Shown: positions 7,406-16,607 of the stretch, piece after piece
Layout of the letters: each line of letters begins with the position of its first letter
How positions within the stretch are numbered: the stretch's first letter is position 1
Assembly (NCBI RefSeq): GCF_001544915.2
Contig: NZ_FCOE02000032.1
Coordinates: 26,092-90,091 of the forward strand
DNA from: Caballeronia pedi
Lineage (GTDB): Bacteria; Pseudomonadota; Gammaproteobacteria; Burkholderiales; Burkholderiaceae
Direction of reading: 5' to 3'
DNA length: 64,000 bases
Position numbers and translations under genes: made by a program
Notes under the pieces: model-generated
Told to the model about the DNA's origin: nothing
Database searches by the model: none
The model's input: the letters and a program-made list of their open reading frames with translations, nothing else

Positions 7406-9826
7406 ATGCCCTCCGACGCCGTAGCGCAGAAGCCCCTCGCCAGCGTCGACACGCCGCTCGGCGATGACCTGCGTTTCCTGAGCCTGCGCGCGAGCGCGGA
7501 ACTCGGGCGCATGCCGTGCTGCGAGCTGACGCTCGTGTCGAAGCGCGCGGACCTCGACTTCAGCCGCATCCTGGGCAAGCACGTGAGCGTGTCGCTCAAC
7601 GTGCCGAAGGCGAAGCCGCGCGTGTTCGGCGGCTATGTGGTGGGCTTCCGTCAGACCGGCATGCGCAGGCGGCTGCATGTCTACGAGGCGGCGGTGCGGC
7701 CGTGGCTGTGGCTGCTCGCGCGGCGCAGCAACTGCCGCATCTTTCAGAACAAGACGGTCGAGGAAATCGTGAAGGCCGTGTTCGCCGATCCCGTCTACAA
7801 GGGACTCGAATTCGGCGAGATCAAATGGAAGGCCAGCACGCGGGCGCATCCACGGCGCGAATACTGCGTGCAGTATCGCGAATCCGATTTCAACTTCGTC
7901 AGCCGGCTGCTGGAGGATGAAGGCATCTACTACTGGTTTCAGGACAAGGACGGCAAGGAATCGCTGATCCTGACCGATACACTCGCCGCACACGAAAGCG
8001 TTTCGGGATGCGAATCATTGCCGTATGGCGCGGTACTGGCCGCCGCGCCCGATATCGAATACATCAGCGAGTGGCGCACGCATCACGCGATCGAAACGCA
8101 CAACTGGCTGCTCACCGATTACGACTTCAAGAATCCGTCGCGGCCATTGCAGAAGCAGGCCGCGAAGCAGATGCAGGGCTTCGATGCGTTCGCCGGCCTC
8201 GAAAATTTCGACTATCCCGGCGGCTATGTCGAAGCAGATCACGGCGAGAGCCGCGCGAAGTCGCGCGCCGACGAATGGCGCGTGGAAGGCAGCGCGCCCG
8301 GCGATCCGGACATCAACTGGCATCAGGTCGAGGCGCGCACCAACGGCAGGAGCGTGCGCACGGGCGCGTTGCTCAAGCTGACGCGGCATCCGCGCGCTGA
8401 CCAGAACGCGCAGTATCTCGTGACGCGCACGCGTTATGAAATCGACCTCGCCGATTACGAAGCCTTCGAGGGCGCGCAGACGAATCGCTGCGAATGCTGG
8501 TTCTCTGCGATCGACGCGAAGCAGGCCTTCGCGCCGGCCCGCACCGCGCGCAAGCCGTTCGTGCAGGGGCCGCAGACGGCGATGGTCGTGGGGCCGGGCG
8601 GCGACGAAATCTACACCGATCAATACGGCCGCGTGAAGGTGCAGTTTTTCTGGGACCGGCAGGGCAAGCGCGACGAGAACAGTTCGTGCTGGATTCGCGT
8701 GTCGCAGCCGTGGGCGGGCAAGGGTTGGGGCGCGGTGGCGATTCCGCGCATGGGTCAGGAAGTGATCGTCGATTTTCTGGAAGGCGACCCGGACCGGCCG
8801 ATCATCACGGGCCGCGTGTACAACGCCGAGCAGATGCCGCCGTATGACTTGCCGGCGAACATGACGCAGTCGGGCATCAAGAGCCGTTCGAGCAAGGGCG
8901 GCAGCGCCGCGAACTGCAACGAACTGCGCTTCGAGGACAAGAAGGGCGCAGAGCAGTTGCTGATTCATGCCGAGAAGAATCAGGACATCGAAGTCGAGAG
9001 CGATGAATCACATTGGGTCGGGCATGACCGCAAGAAGAACATCGATCACGACGAGACGACGGTCGTGAAGCACGACCGCACCGAGACGGTCGGGAACAAC
9101 GAGAAGATCGAGGTCGTCGTCGATCGCAAGGAGAAGGTGGGCAACAACGAGACCATCGCCATTGGCGCGAACCGGACGGAGACGGTCGGCGGCAACGAGA
9201 ACATCACCATCGACAAGAACCGCACGATTCTCGTCAAGATGATGGAAACCGCCAGCGTGCTGCTGCAGCGCACGCATTTTGTCGGCATCAACGAAACAAT
9301 TACCGTGGGCGCGGCGCAGGAAGTGGTGATCGGCGCGTATCAGACGGTGAAGGTCGTCGCGTATCAGAAGGTGAGCGTGGGCGCGGATCAGACCGTGAAT
9401 GTCGCACGCAACCAGAAGACGAAAGTCGGCGGCGATCAGACGCTCGGCGTCACCGGCGGCCGGACCGTGACGGTCGGCAAGGACATGGGCGAGACCATCG
9501 AGGGCGCGCAGTCGAGCACGGTGAAGAAGGCGCGCACGACGTCGGTCACGGAAGACGATACGTTGACGGTCGGAAAGAATCTCAAGATCAGCGCGGCCGA
9601 TTCGATCACGCTGGTCACGGGCGATGCCAGCATCACCATGAAGAAGGACGGGACGATCCAGATCAAGGGGAAGGACATCAGTATCGACGGATCGAGCAAG
9701 ATCACGTCGACCGCGGCCAATATCAGTTCGGAAGCGTCGGCCAAGAGCGTGACGAAAGGCGCCGCGGTCGAAGTGGAAGCGTCGGGCATCAACACGATCA
9801 AAGGCAGCCTCGTGAAGATCAACTAG
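7406..9826 (+). CDS. vgrG: T6SS spike protein VgrG
   Basis: Trimeric puncturing spike at the tip of the Hcp tube (gp27-gp5 fusion). The 806-residue product has the gp27-like domain over about residues 1-370 (SRILGKHVSVSLN, YYWFQDKDGKESL) and the gp5 OB-fold with DQYGRVKVQFFWDRQG and SCWIRVSQPWAGKGWG. Next come the FLEGDPDRPIITGRVYN motif and a long C-terminal beta-helix built of short V-G-x-N/D repeats from about residue 540 to the end. It finishes at VKIN with no extra catalytic domain, so it is a structural VgrG whose effectors load through PAAR or adaptor proteins. The two small genes, PAAR and rhs follow in the same operon. Confidence 0.97.
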   Translation: MPSDAVAQKPLASVDTPLGDDLRFLSLRASAELGRMPCCELTLVSKRADLDFSRILGKHVSVSLNVPKAKPRVFGGYVVGFRQTGMRRRLHVYEAAVRPWLWLLARRSNCRIFQNKTVEEIVKAVFADPVYKGLEFGEIKWKASTRAHPRREYCVQYRESDFNFVSRLLEDEGIYYWFQDKDGKESLILTDTLAAHESVSGCESLPYGAVLAAAPDIEYISEWRTHHAIETHNWLLTDYDFKNPSRPLQKQAAKQMQGFDAFAGLENFDYPGGYVEADHGESRAKSRADEWRVEGSAPGDPDINWHQVEARTNGRSVRTGALLKLTRHPRADQNAQYLVTRTRYEIDLADYEAFEGAQTNRCECWFSAIDAKQAFAPARTARKPFVQGPQTAMVVGPGGDEIYTDQYGRVKVQFFWDRQGKRDENSSCWIRVSQPWAGKGWGAVAIPRMGQEVIVDFLEGDPDRPIITGRVYNAEQMPPYDLPANMTQSGIKSRSSKGGSAANCNELRFEDKKGAEQLLIHAEKNQDIEVESDESHWVGHDRKKNIDHDETTVVKHDRTETVGNNEKIEVVVDRKEKVGNNETIAIGANRTETVGGNENITIDKNRTILVKMMETASVLLQRTHFVGINETITVGAAQEVVIGAYQTVKVVAYQKVSVGADQTVNVARNQKTKVGGDQTLGVTGGRTVTVGKDMGETIEGAQSSTVKKARTTSVTEDDTLTVGKNLKISAADSITLVTGDASITMKKDGTIQIKGKDISIDGSSKITSTAANISSEASAKSVTKGAAVEVEASGINTIKGSLVKIN

Positions 9827-9841
9827 GGACGGGCCGACAAG

Positions 9842-10186
9842 ATGAGCGTCGAACTCCGCTTTCTCATGGCGGCACTCGCAGCGTGGCGTCTGGCTTCCAT
9901 GCTCGCGAAGCACGACGGACCGGGCCGTGTTCTCGTGCGCATCAGAGATGCCGCGCACCTGAATATCGGAGATGGCGGTGTCGCGTGCACGAAATGCATC
10001 GGCGTATGGGTGGCGATACCGTTTGCCTGGTTCGTCTGCAACGACATCGCCGGATGGATCGTCGCATGGCTCGCGCTCGCCGGCGCGACGGCGTTGATCG
10101 AAGACTGGTTGCAGCCGGCGTTCGAATGGAGGGAGGCTCGCAGCGATGAGTTGTTGCCGACAGAGCCGGACCGTCGCGCTGAGTGA
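9842..10186 (+). CDS. Small DUF1360-like membrane protein
   Basis: A 114-residue protein resembling the DUF1360 family. It has an AAWRLASMLAKHDGPGRVLVRIR segment like the family's RLTRLLxxDxGP signature, a CTKCIGVWVA motif (two cysteines three residues apart, followed by the conserved CxGVWVA pattern) and two hydrophobic stretches at about residues 52-66 and 68-87. It lies 15 bp after vgrG and overlaps the next gene by 41 nt, so it is translated as part of the vgrG island. The function of the family is unknown. The family match is by eye and moderately sure. Confidence 0.7.
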   Translation: MSVELRFLMAALAAWRLASMLAKHDGPGRVLVRIRDAAHLNIGDGGVACTKCIGVWVAIPFAWFVCNDIAGWIVAWLALAGATALIEDWLQPAFEWREARSDELLPTEPDRRAE

Positions 10187-10397
10187 ATGGCATCGGGTCG
10201 CGGTGCGCTATTCGGGTGGACGAACCCTGGCCGTCAGAGGGCCGGTGACCGGTGCGGAGTACGTCGTCTCGGGAAGCCGCCGCATCGTCTGGATGGATCT
10301 TCGCGACGCCCTCGTATTGACGCGAACACGGCTTTTCGCGCTCGATCGCGCCGCGCCGCACGCGCCCGGCGAACCGGGCGAAACATCAGGAGCATGA
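10146..10397 (+). CDS. Small unknown protein in the vgrG-PAAR interval
   Basis: An 83-residue basic protein starting MSCCRQSRTVALSEWHRVAV and containing a compact YSGGRTLAVRGPVTGAEYVV beta-rich core. The start is supported by a strong GGAGGGAGG ribosome site 8-16 nt upstream, placed inside the 3' end of the DUF1360-like gene (41 nt overlap). The stop sits 2 nt before the PAAR start. The dense packing and good ribosome site indicate a real gene. The core loosely resembles small phage-type proteins of unknown function; no catalytic motif is visible. A structural or adaptor role in spike assembly is a guess from context. Confidence 0.6.
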   Translation: MSCCRQSRTVALSEWHRVAVRYSGGRTLAVRGPVTGAEYVVSGSRRIVWMDLRDALVLTRTRLFALDRAAPHAPGEPGETSGA

Positions 10398-10399
10398 TC

Positions 10400-10780
10400 A
10401 TGGGAAAACCCGCGGCACGGATCGGCGATACGACGAGCCACGGCTCGCCGCTCCTGGGTCCCGGTTGCCCGACGGTTCTGATCGGCGGAAAGCCGGCGTG
10501 GCGGATCGGCGATCAGCACACCTGCCCGATTCCGAATGCGCCGCCACCCGCGGGACCGGGGACGCCGCATGGACCGGGCATCACGACGCTGGTGCCGGAC
10601 GGCGGCTCCGGCATGTGCCTGATCGGCGGCAAGCCTGCCGCGAGGATGGGCGATATCGTCATGGAGGCCGGCGCCATCGTGCCGCTGCCGCCGCCCAATA
10701 ACATCGTCTCGGGAGAGGTCACCGTGCTGATCGGAATGGGCGGCGGAGGTGGCGCACCGTACTGTCCTACTTGTTCATGA
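10400..10780 (+). CDS. PAAR-domain spike-tip protein
   Basis: A 126-residue PAAR protein that sharpens the VgrG tip and links effectors to it. Diagnostic repeats are visible: MGKPAARIGDTTSHG, LIGGKPAWRIGDQHTCP and LIGGKPAARMGD, with Gly/Pro-rich turns typical of the PAAR cone. It ends with a glycine-rich GMGGGGGAP tail. The ATG at 10400 is preferred over the one at 10394 because the AGGAG at 10388-10391 then sits at a normal distance. The stop precedes rhs by 28 bp. Here PAAR and Rhs are separate genes, whereas they are fused in many Rhs effectors. Confidence 0.92.
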   Translation: MGKPAARIGDTTSHGSPLLGPGCPTVLIGGKPAWRIGDQHTCPIPNAPPPAGPGTPHGPGITTLVPDGGSGMCLIGGKPAARMGDIVMEAGAIVPLPPPNNIVSGEVTVLIGMGGGGGAPYCPTCS

Positions 10781-10808
10781 AGCGGATCCGCACGAAGAGG
10801 GCGTGAGC

Positions 10809-13800
10809 ATGTGCAATGTCGATGTCGTCACGGGGGAACTCACACGTGTATCGACCGATCTCGTGCTGACCGGCGCCATTCCCTTCGAATTCTCGCGGAT
10901 GTATTCCAGCAGCGACGGCACGCCGGGGCCGCTCGGCCACGGCTGGCGAACCAGCGCGAATCTCTTTCTGCAATGGGACGAAAAAGGCGTTGCCTTTCAC
11001 GACGAGGACGGCGAGAGCGTGAGACTGGCGGTCGTTTCCGGAGAGGGACGCGCGCAAAACGAGGATGCAAGCATCACGCTTCAGAAGGCGGGCGCCTTGC
11101 TGCTCCTCGGTCGCGGCGACCGCAAGCGCTATTACTTCGAGGCAAAGCCGCGCGAGAAAGGCCTTTGCCGGATCGATTCCATCCGCGACCACAACGATCG
11201 GGCGCTGACCTTCCGTTACGGTGCATCCGGAATGCTCGCGAGCGTGATCGACACTGTCGGGCGCGAGGTGCTGTTTCGTTACGACGACGCGCAACGTATC
11301 GTCGGCATCGGCCTCCGGGCAAATGTCGAAGACGCACACGTATCGCTCGTGCGCCGCTTTCTGTATGACGCGGCGAGCGACCTCGTCGAAACGATGGACC
11401 AGATCGGACGCATCACGCGGTATGAGTATCAGGATCATCTGATGACCCGGGAAACCGGTCCGGACGGCAACGGCTTCTACTGGGTCTATGACGGCTCCCG
11501 GCGTTGCGTCATGTCCTGGCTCGAAGGCGGCGTCAAATTGCGGCGGTTCCGCTATGACGATCGCCGCGGCCGGGTGGAAGTCTGCGATTCGCTCGGACAG
11601 CGCACGCTTTACGAGCGCGACGCCGGCAACCGGATTGTTTCGGTGGTCGATCCGATCGGCCGCCTCGTCACGCATGCCTACGATGCGTCTGGCCTTCTGA
11701 TCGCCACCACCGGCGGTGATGCGTTCGGCCGCGCGGTCAGCGTGTTCGATGAAAGGCAAAACTGCCTGACCGTCGTAAGGGCGAATGGCGCGACCGCGCG
11801 CCATTTCTTCAATGAGGCCAATCTGCCGGTTCGTGTCGAAGACGATGACGGAAACGTTTGGCTGAAAGAGTACGACGAACGAGACCGGCTCGTTCACAGC
11901 ATTACGCCAGGCGGATTCGAATGGCGCTTTTCATATGCGGAAGAAGGCTACGTCAGCCGGGCGATCAATCCATGCGGACATGCGATCTTTCAGGACCGGA
12001 CCCGCAACGCGATGCGAATGCGGGACGAATTCGGCGTTCTCTATCAGCGCGAGTACGACGCCGTGGGCAACATGGTCGCACTCGTCGACGGTGCGGGCCG
12101 GCGCACCGCGTTCCAGTACGATGCGGCGGGCAGACGAACGGGCATTGTTTTCCCCGATGGAACGGCGAGTCACTGCACATATGACGCCTACGACAACATC
12201 GTCACGATGACCGATCCGCTGGGCCGTACCGTGCGCATCGATTTCGACGCGGGCGGTATGCCGGTGCGTGAGACCTTGTCGAACGGAGATGCCTTCGAAC
12301 TTCGATACGACACAGAGCAGCAATTGACTGGAATCGTGAATCTGAATGGCGAGACTGCGAGCATCTGGTACGACGCCGTGGGACGGCTGCGCGGCATCAC
12401 ACTATTCGATGGACGGACCGAGCGCTACGACTACAGCGATTCGGATCGTCTGAGCCAGATCACACGGCCTTCCGGTCGAAGGATACGAATCGACTACGAC
12501 GACGACGGCGCGGTCGCAAGGCGGATCGCATCGGACGGGACGACTACATCGTTCGCCTATCGCAAAGGACTGCTCGAATCCGCGAGCAAGGGTGACATCC
12601 GCTTCGATCGCACATTCGATTTCCGAATGCGCATGGCTGGCGAGACACAGGGCGCTTTTCAACTGGCCTTCGCCTACGACAGAATCGGAAACCTGCTGTC
12701 CATCGACGCCAGTTTCGGCCGTTCGACGCGCTGTGACTACGACGGCAGAAGGCGAGTCGTCGCGATCCGCGACTCCGCGCTCGGCGATTACAGATTCGTC
12801 CACGACGAAGTCGATCTGCTGAGGCAGACGCACTTTCCGGGCGGAGCGCGCATAGAGAACACCTTCGATATTCAGGATCGACTCGTTCAGGTCGAAGCAT
12901 TCGACGCTCACGGTCATCAGCGTCTTACGCTCACCTATGCCTACGACGCCGCGGACCGTCTCGTCAGCGAGACCGTGATGCACGCCGCGGAAGTCCGCAC
13001 CACGCGCTACGCCTATAACCATCGCGACCAAGTCGTGACCGTGTCGCGTCTCGAAGAAATCGTGGAGCGCTACGCCTACGACGCCAACGGCAATATCGTG
13101 TCGAGTTCGCGTAGCGGGGCGGCGATCATCGGGCCGGGGGACAAATTGCTTCAGTTTGGCACGACGCTTTTTCAGTATGACGACGACGGCAATCTGATCG
13201 AACGTCGCGACGAATCCGGCGTGACGCGCTTTCACTATGACGCGGAATATCGTCTTACGCGCCTGAGCGCGCCGGATGGCAGCGTGATCGAATATGCGTA
13301 CGACGCCATCGGCCGGCGGGTGCGCAAGCGCAGCGCCGGCCGTGAAACACGGTTTTGCTGGAACGGCGAAACGGTCTATCGGGAAGAGTCCGATGACGGT
13401 GTCGTGGATTATCTGTTTCTGCCCGACTCATTCGTGCCGCTCGCCTTCGCGCGCGACGGCCACCGTCTGTACTGTGTGATGGGGCAGAATTGCGCGCCTT
13501 GTGCCTTGCTCGATGAGACGGGAAACCTCGTCTGGCTCCGCGATTCCGACGTTCTCGGAAACGAAATGGCCGAGACGCCGGATACGCGCTGCCCAACCGC
13601 CTATCTCGGGCAATACACGGAAACCGGCAGTGCGCTTCGATATAACTATCACCGCTACTACGATCCGCGTATGGGCCGATTCATCAGCACCGATCCAATC
13701 GGTCTGAGCGGCGGGTTGAATCTCTATCGATTCGTCTCGAACACGCTCACCAGGATCGATCCGCTGGGCCTGTTCGAAATCGAACTCTCCGCACGCTGCG

Positions 13801-14240
13801 ACTGGAACAAGGATCAAAAAGCTGCATTCGAGGAAAAGGTGAAAAGATACACCGACGCGATCAACAAGGAAATAAAAAAAGGGAACGAAGGTATCTTCAT
13901 CAAGAAGTGTGACCGGATGGCGAAGAACTTGCGCGCAGAATACGAAAAGTGCAAGAGTCCGGAAGGCCCTCCGCAGAACAAGTCGCCGAAAGACAAGGGC
14001 AAACCTGTCGACTGCAAGGACGATATCGACCATATCGTGGACTGCCAGATGGGCGGTCCGCAATCAGGCGACGAATTATGCGAGAACCTTCGCCCCGTCA
14101 ACGCAAGTGTCAACAGAAGCCTCGGGTCGCAGGTGAGAAATCAGTTGAAGGACAAGAATTTCAAGCAGGCCTTGACGGCGGTCAGCATCGTACAGCGTGA
14201 CTGCAACGGTGAGTCAGTGCGTACGCCGGATTGCGTGTAA
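10809..14240 (+). CDS. Rhs effector with C-terminal HNH-like nuclease toxin domain
   Basis: A 1143-residue polymorphic-toxin effector. It starts MCNVDVVTGELTRVSTD, followed by dozens of YD repeats (such as YDxxGRxxxxxxPDGT) that fold into the Rhs cocoon. The core ends with the conserved YYDPRMGRFISTDPIGL and, finally, DPLGL at about residues 984-988, where autocleavage normally occurs. The remaining 155 residues are the variable toxin. It is lysine-rich and has six cysteines, with a DIDHIVDCQMGG motif (His1075), a following ENLRPVNASVNRSLG segment and a basic C-terminus. This His/Asn pattern is like HNH/EndoVII-type toxin domains, so DNA cleavage is likely but not proven. The toxin DNA includes A-rich runs unlike the core, a sign of exchange. 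Two SUKH-type immunity genes follow directly. Confidence 0.9.
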   Translation: MCNVDVVTGELTRVSTDLVLTGAIPFEFSRMYSSSDGTPGPLGHGWRTSANLFLQWDEKGVAFHDEDGESVRLAVVSGEGRAQNEDASITLQKAGALLLLGRGDRKRYYFEAKPREKGLCRIDSIRDHNDRALTFRYGASGMLASVIDTVGREVLFRYDDAQRIVGIGLRANVEDAHVSLVRRFLYDAASDLVETMDQIGRITRYEYQDHLMTRETGPDGNGFYWVYDGSRRCVMSWLEGGVKLRRFRYDDRRGRVEVCDSLGQRTLYERDAGNRIVSVVDPIGRLVTHAYDASGLLIATTGGDAFGRAVSVFDERQNCLTVVRANGATARHFFNEANLPVRVEDDDGNVWLKEYDERDRLVHSITPGGFEWRFSYAEEGYVSRAINPCGHAIFQDRTRNAMRMRDEFGVLYQREYDAVGNMVALVDGAGRRTAFQYDAAGRRTGIVFPDGTASHCTYDAYDNIVTMTDPLGRTVRIDFDAGGMPVRETLSNGDAFELRYDTEQQLTGIVNLNGETASIWYDAVGRLRGITLFDGRTERYDYSDSDRLSQITRPSGRRIRIDYDDDGAVARRIASDGTTTSFAYRKGLLESASKGDIRFDRTFDFRMRMAGETQGAFQLAFAYDRIGNLLSIDASFGRSTRCDYDGRRRVVAIRDSALGDYRFVHDEVDLLRQTHFPGGARIENTFDIQDRLVQVEAFDAHGHQRLTLTYAYDAADRLVSETVMHAAEVRTTRYAYNHRDQVVTVSRLEEIVERYAYDANGNIVSSSRSGAAIIGPGDKLLQFGTTLFQYDDDGNLIERRDESGVTRFHYDAEYRLTRLSAPDGSVIEYAYDAIGRRVRKRSAGRETRFCWNGETVYREESDDGVVDYLFLPDSFVPLAFARDGHRLYCVMGQNCAPCALLDETGNLVWLRDSDVLGNEMAETPDTRCPTAYLGQYTETGSALRYNYHRYYDPRMGRFISTDPIGLSGGLNLYRFVSNTLTRIDPLGLFEIELSARCDWNKDQKAAFEEKVKRYTDAINKEIKKGNEGIFIKKCDRMAKNLRAEYEKCKSPEGPPQNKSPKDKGKPVDCKDDIDHIVDCQMGGPQSGDELCENLRPVNASVNRSLGSQVRNQLKDKNFKQALTAVSIVQRDCNGESVRTPDCV

Positions 14241-14271
14241 CGGAGCGCATACCCACTCAGGAGGACTGAAA

Positions 14272-14859
14272 ATGAATGCAGCAGAATTGGAAGAACTGGT
14301 GCAACGCGTGCACGAGATCTTCAACGAATACTCGCTGTCCAAAGGGCTCACACCTGGCAGCCTGCCGTACCCGCCCGCCGACCCGGCGGCCCTTGCCGCA
14401 TTCGACGAAACGCACGCGGACTGGCCGCCCTCGTACAAGGCTTTTCTGTCGCTTCACAACGGCTGGGAAAACTTCGCGCTCGTGTTCACCCTGATCGGAG
14501 CCAGCGGGGCACATACCGAAAAAGCGCTGACACGCATCGAATTGACGATGCGGACCTTCAATGAGAAATGGGCCAAACGCTTCGGTTCGCCGACGCCGGA
14601 GAAGATCGCGGAATTCGAAGCCGGCGCGGACCTCGACAAGAAAAAGGAGCTGGACGCGGGCATCTATCTGCCGCACATGATGGTCTTCGGCACCGACTTC
14701 GCGGGCAGCCTCTACTATTTCTACAACGATGGCAAACCGCGGAAGGAAAGACCGGTCGTCGAGCGCGACGTCTACGGTGAAATCATTTGCGTCTATGACG
14801 ATTTCCAGGCGTTCCTGCAAGGGACGCTGAAGTTCCACCTGAGATTGCTGAAACGATGA
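14272..14859 (+). CDS. SMI1/KNR4 (SUKH) family immunity protein 1
   Basis: A 195-residue SUKH-superfamily protein that probably neutralises the Rhs C-terminal toxin in the producing cell. Visible family features are WPPSYKAFLSLHNGWENF (the SUKH xxGWxxF motif), then MVFGTDFAGSLYYFYND and a terminal VYDDFQAFLQGTL helix. The ATG at 14272 follows a GGAGG ribosome site 31 bp after the rhs stop, the classic toxin-immunity spacing. SUKH proteins are known immunity proteins for many nuclease toxins. Pairing with this toxin is inferred from position. Confidence 0.85.
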   Translation: MNAAELEELVQRVHEIFNEYSLSKGLTPGSLPYPPADPAALAAFDETHADWPPSYKAFLSLHNGWENFALVFTLIGASGAHTEKALTRIELTMRTFNEKWAKRFGSPTPEKIAEFEAGADLDKKKELDAGIYLPHMMVFGTDFAGSLYYFYNDGKPRKERPVVERDVYGEIICVYDDFQAFLQGTLKFHLRLLKR

Positions 14860-14871
14860 GGCAATGCGGCA

Positions 14872-15468
14872 ATGGATGACGAAAGTTATCGGGCGCTCGT
14901 CGGGGAATTGCGAACGGCGCTCGCGAAAAGCACGGCAGGGAAAGACGCAACTGCGTCGATACCTGCCTGGCCGCTTCCCGCGCGCAACGAAGATATCGAG
15001 GCCTGGGAGTGTCGCAACGGCGAGTCGATGAGTCCGTCCTACAGGACGTTTCTTCTGATACAGGACGGCTGGCCCGACTATGCGTCCGACTTCACCATTG
15101 CCGGCGCGCTTCCTGCGAGATTCGAGGCGGCGTGGCGCGATATCCGTGAGACGGTCGAGATCGAGCGCGAGGAATGGCGGCAGAGCTTCGGAGAGGACAC
15201 GCCCGAGGCGATTGCCCGCTATGAGCGCGAAGGCTCCGGACTCAACGAACTCGAGACCGACTATTCGCCCTACGTACCGGACAAGATTTGCTTCGGGACG
15301 GATTTCAACGGCGGGCTGCTGTTTTTCGATCCCGCACGCAGGAGTCGGCGCGGCGAGATGCAGGTGTTTCGATGGTATGTCGGCGGCGGTACGCAGGCGA
15401 TCTTCGAATCGTTCGCCGCCATGCTTCGCGCCGATCTTGCGGAACTGAAGGCGCAAGACGATGCATGA
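14872..15468 (+). CDS. SMI1/KNR4 (SUKH) family immunity protein 2
   Basis: A 198-residue second SUKH protein, clearly a divergent duplicate of the preceding gene. It shares SPSYRTFLLIQDGWPDYASDFTI, a charged middle with EEWRQSFGEDTPEAIARYE aligned to EKWAKRFGSPTPEKIAEFE in the first copy, and ICFGTDFNGGLLFFD. Only 12 bp separate the two genes. It may protect against the same toxin, or may be an orphan immunity gene kept against toxins of competitors; the sequence does not decide between these. Confidence 0.82.
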   Translation: MDDESYRALVGELRTALAKSTAGKDATASIPAWPLPARNEDIEAWECRNGESMSPSYRTFLLIQDGWPDYASDFTIAGALPARFEAAWRDIRETVEIEREEWRQSFGEDTPEAIARYEREGSGLNELETDYSPYVPDKICFGTDFNGGLLFFDPARRSRRGEMQVFRWYVGGGTQAIFESFAAMLRADLAELKAQDDA

Positions 15469-15532
15469 CCGGCATGCGCGGCGCATGTGTCCATACGCAG
15501 TAGGGAACGAGTCGTCAAGCAGGAGTGAAGCG

Positions 15533-16564
15533 ATGCAGAATGCGGGCAACGACGTAACCTCGGACGCCGGGCCAGAAGCGTTTCCGGGCGGTCGTCTCGA
15601 CCTTTCGGGACGCGATCTGCGTCATGGTTCGTGGAGTGGCGCGGACTGGCGCGGCGCCGACCTGCGCCAGTCCGACCTGTCTCATGCCGACCTCACAGGC
15701 GCCACGGTGGATGACGCCGCGCTCGGCGAGGCTCTCATGGCTGGATGCAGACTGGTCGGCACACGATTCGAAAACGCGTCACTGGATAGTGCGGTGTTGC
15801 GCGGGAGCGTCGCGTGTCGGGCTGATTTCAGGCGAGCCAGCTTGAAGGAATGCGATCTGGCGCAGTGCGACTTCAGAGATGCGTGCTTCTTCGAAGCGCG
15901 CCTGCCCAACGCCGAACTGCAACATGCCCGGCTCGCGCGCTGTGACCTGCGCAATTGCCTTCTCGAGGGCGCCAATCTGGCTTATGCGAATCTGAGCGAA
16001 GCCGACCTGCGCGGTGCGGATCTGACGGGGGCCAACCTCAAAGGCGCTCTGTTGTGCGGAGCCGATCTCGGCGGCGCGTGCCTGTCTCACGTGAATCTGA
16101 CGGAAGCCACGGCGCCTCGCGCCAGGTTCGAGGGAACGGTTTGCGATGGTGCAACGGCCATGCTCGCGGACTTCTCTTTCTGCCGATTCATCCACACGAG
16201 AGCAGAGCGCGCGGACTTCAACCGCGCCACTTTTCATGCCTCCCGACTCGAACATGTTTGCGCATCCGATTCATCGTTCGAGTTCGCGGACTTGCGTGAT
16301 GCGACGATCATCGAAAGCGGCTTTCAACGAGCCTCCTTTGTCGGCGCTGCGTTCGACGGCAGTTCTGTATCGCTTTCCAGCTTCGAGGAAGCCGATTTTT
16401 TCTGGATCGAATCGGCGTCGTCATCCTTGATTCAATGCGCCACGACCGGTGCGCGCTTCCCGGATACGGTCAACGTGCGATATGGCCCGGCTGGAATCAG
16501 ACCTCCGGCTATCGTCGTCGCACGGCTGAGTCGCACTCCCGAACTCCGAAACCCAGGGCAGTGA
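15533..16564 (+). CDS. Pentapeptide-repeat protein of the T6SS effector operon
   Basis: A 343-residue pentapeptide-repeat protein. From about residue 20 it is almost continuous A(D/N)LxX-type repeats such as LRQSDLSHADLTGA and ADLRGADLTGANLKGALLCGADL, which fold as a right-handed quadrilateral beta helix. The last 50 residues are less repetitive. The ATG at 15533 follows AGGAGTGAAG. Pentapeptide-repeat proteins are often found beside DUF2169 proteins in VgrG/PAAR effector islands, where an accessory or adaptor role is suspected. No enzymatic motif is visible, and DNA mimicry as in MfpA/Qnr is an alternative. Confidence 0.88.
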   Translation: MQNAGNDVTSDAGPEAFPGGRLDLSGRDLRHGSWSGADWRGADLRQSDLSHADLTGATVDDAALGEALMAGCRLVGTRFENASLDSAVLRGSVACRADFRRASLKECDLAQCDFRDACFFEARLPNAELQHARLARCDLRNCLLEGANLAYANLSEADLRGADLTGANLKGALLCGADLGGACLSHVNLTEATAPRARFEGTVCDGATAMLADFSFCRFIHTRAERADFNRATFHASRLEHVCASDSSFEFADLRDATIIESGFQRASFVGAAFDGSSVSLSSFEEADFFWIESASSSLIQCATTGARFPDTVNVRYGPAGIRPPAIVVARLSRTPELRNPGQ

Positions 16565-16607
16565 GTTCCGGCGCCAGCCAGAACCGGATCGACACGTACG
16601 CATTCTC

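Noticed and set aside
15533..16564. Pentapeptide-repeat protein as a fluoroquinolone-resistance (Qnr) determinant
   Set aside because: It sits in a T6SS effector operon next to DUF2169, and its length and irregular C-terminus do not match Qnr proteins.
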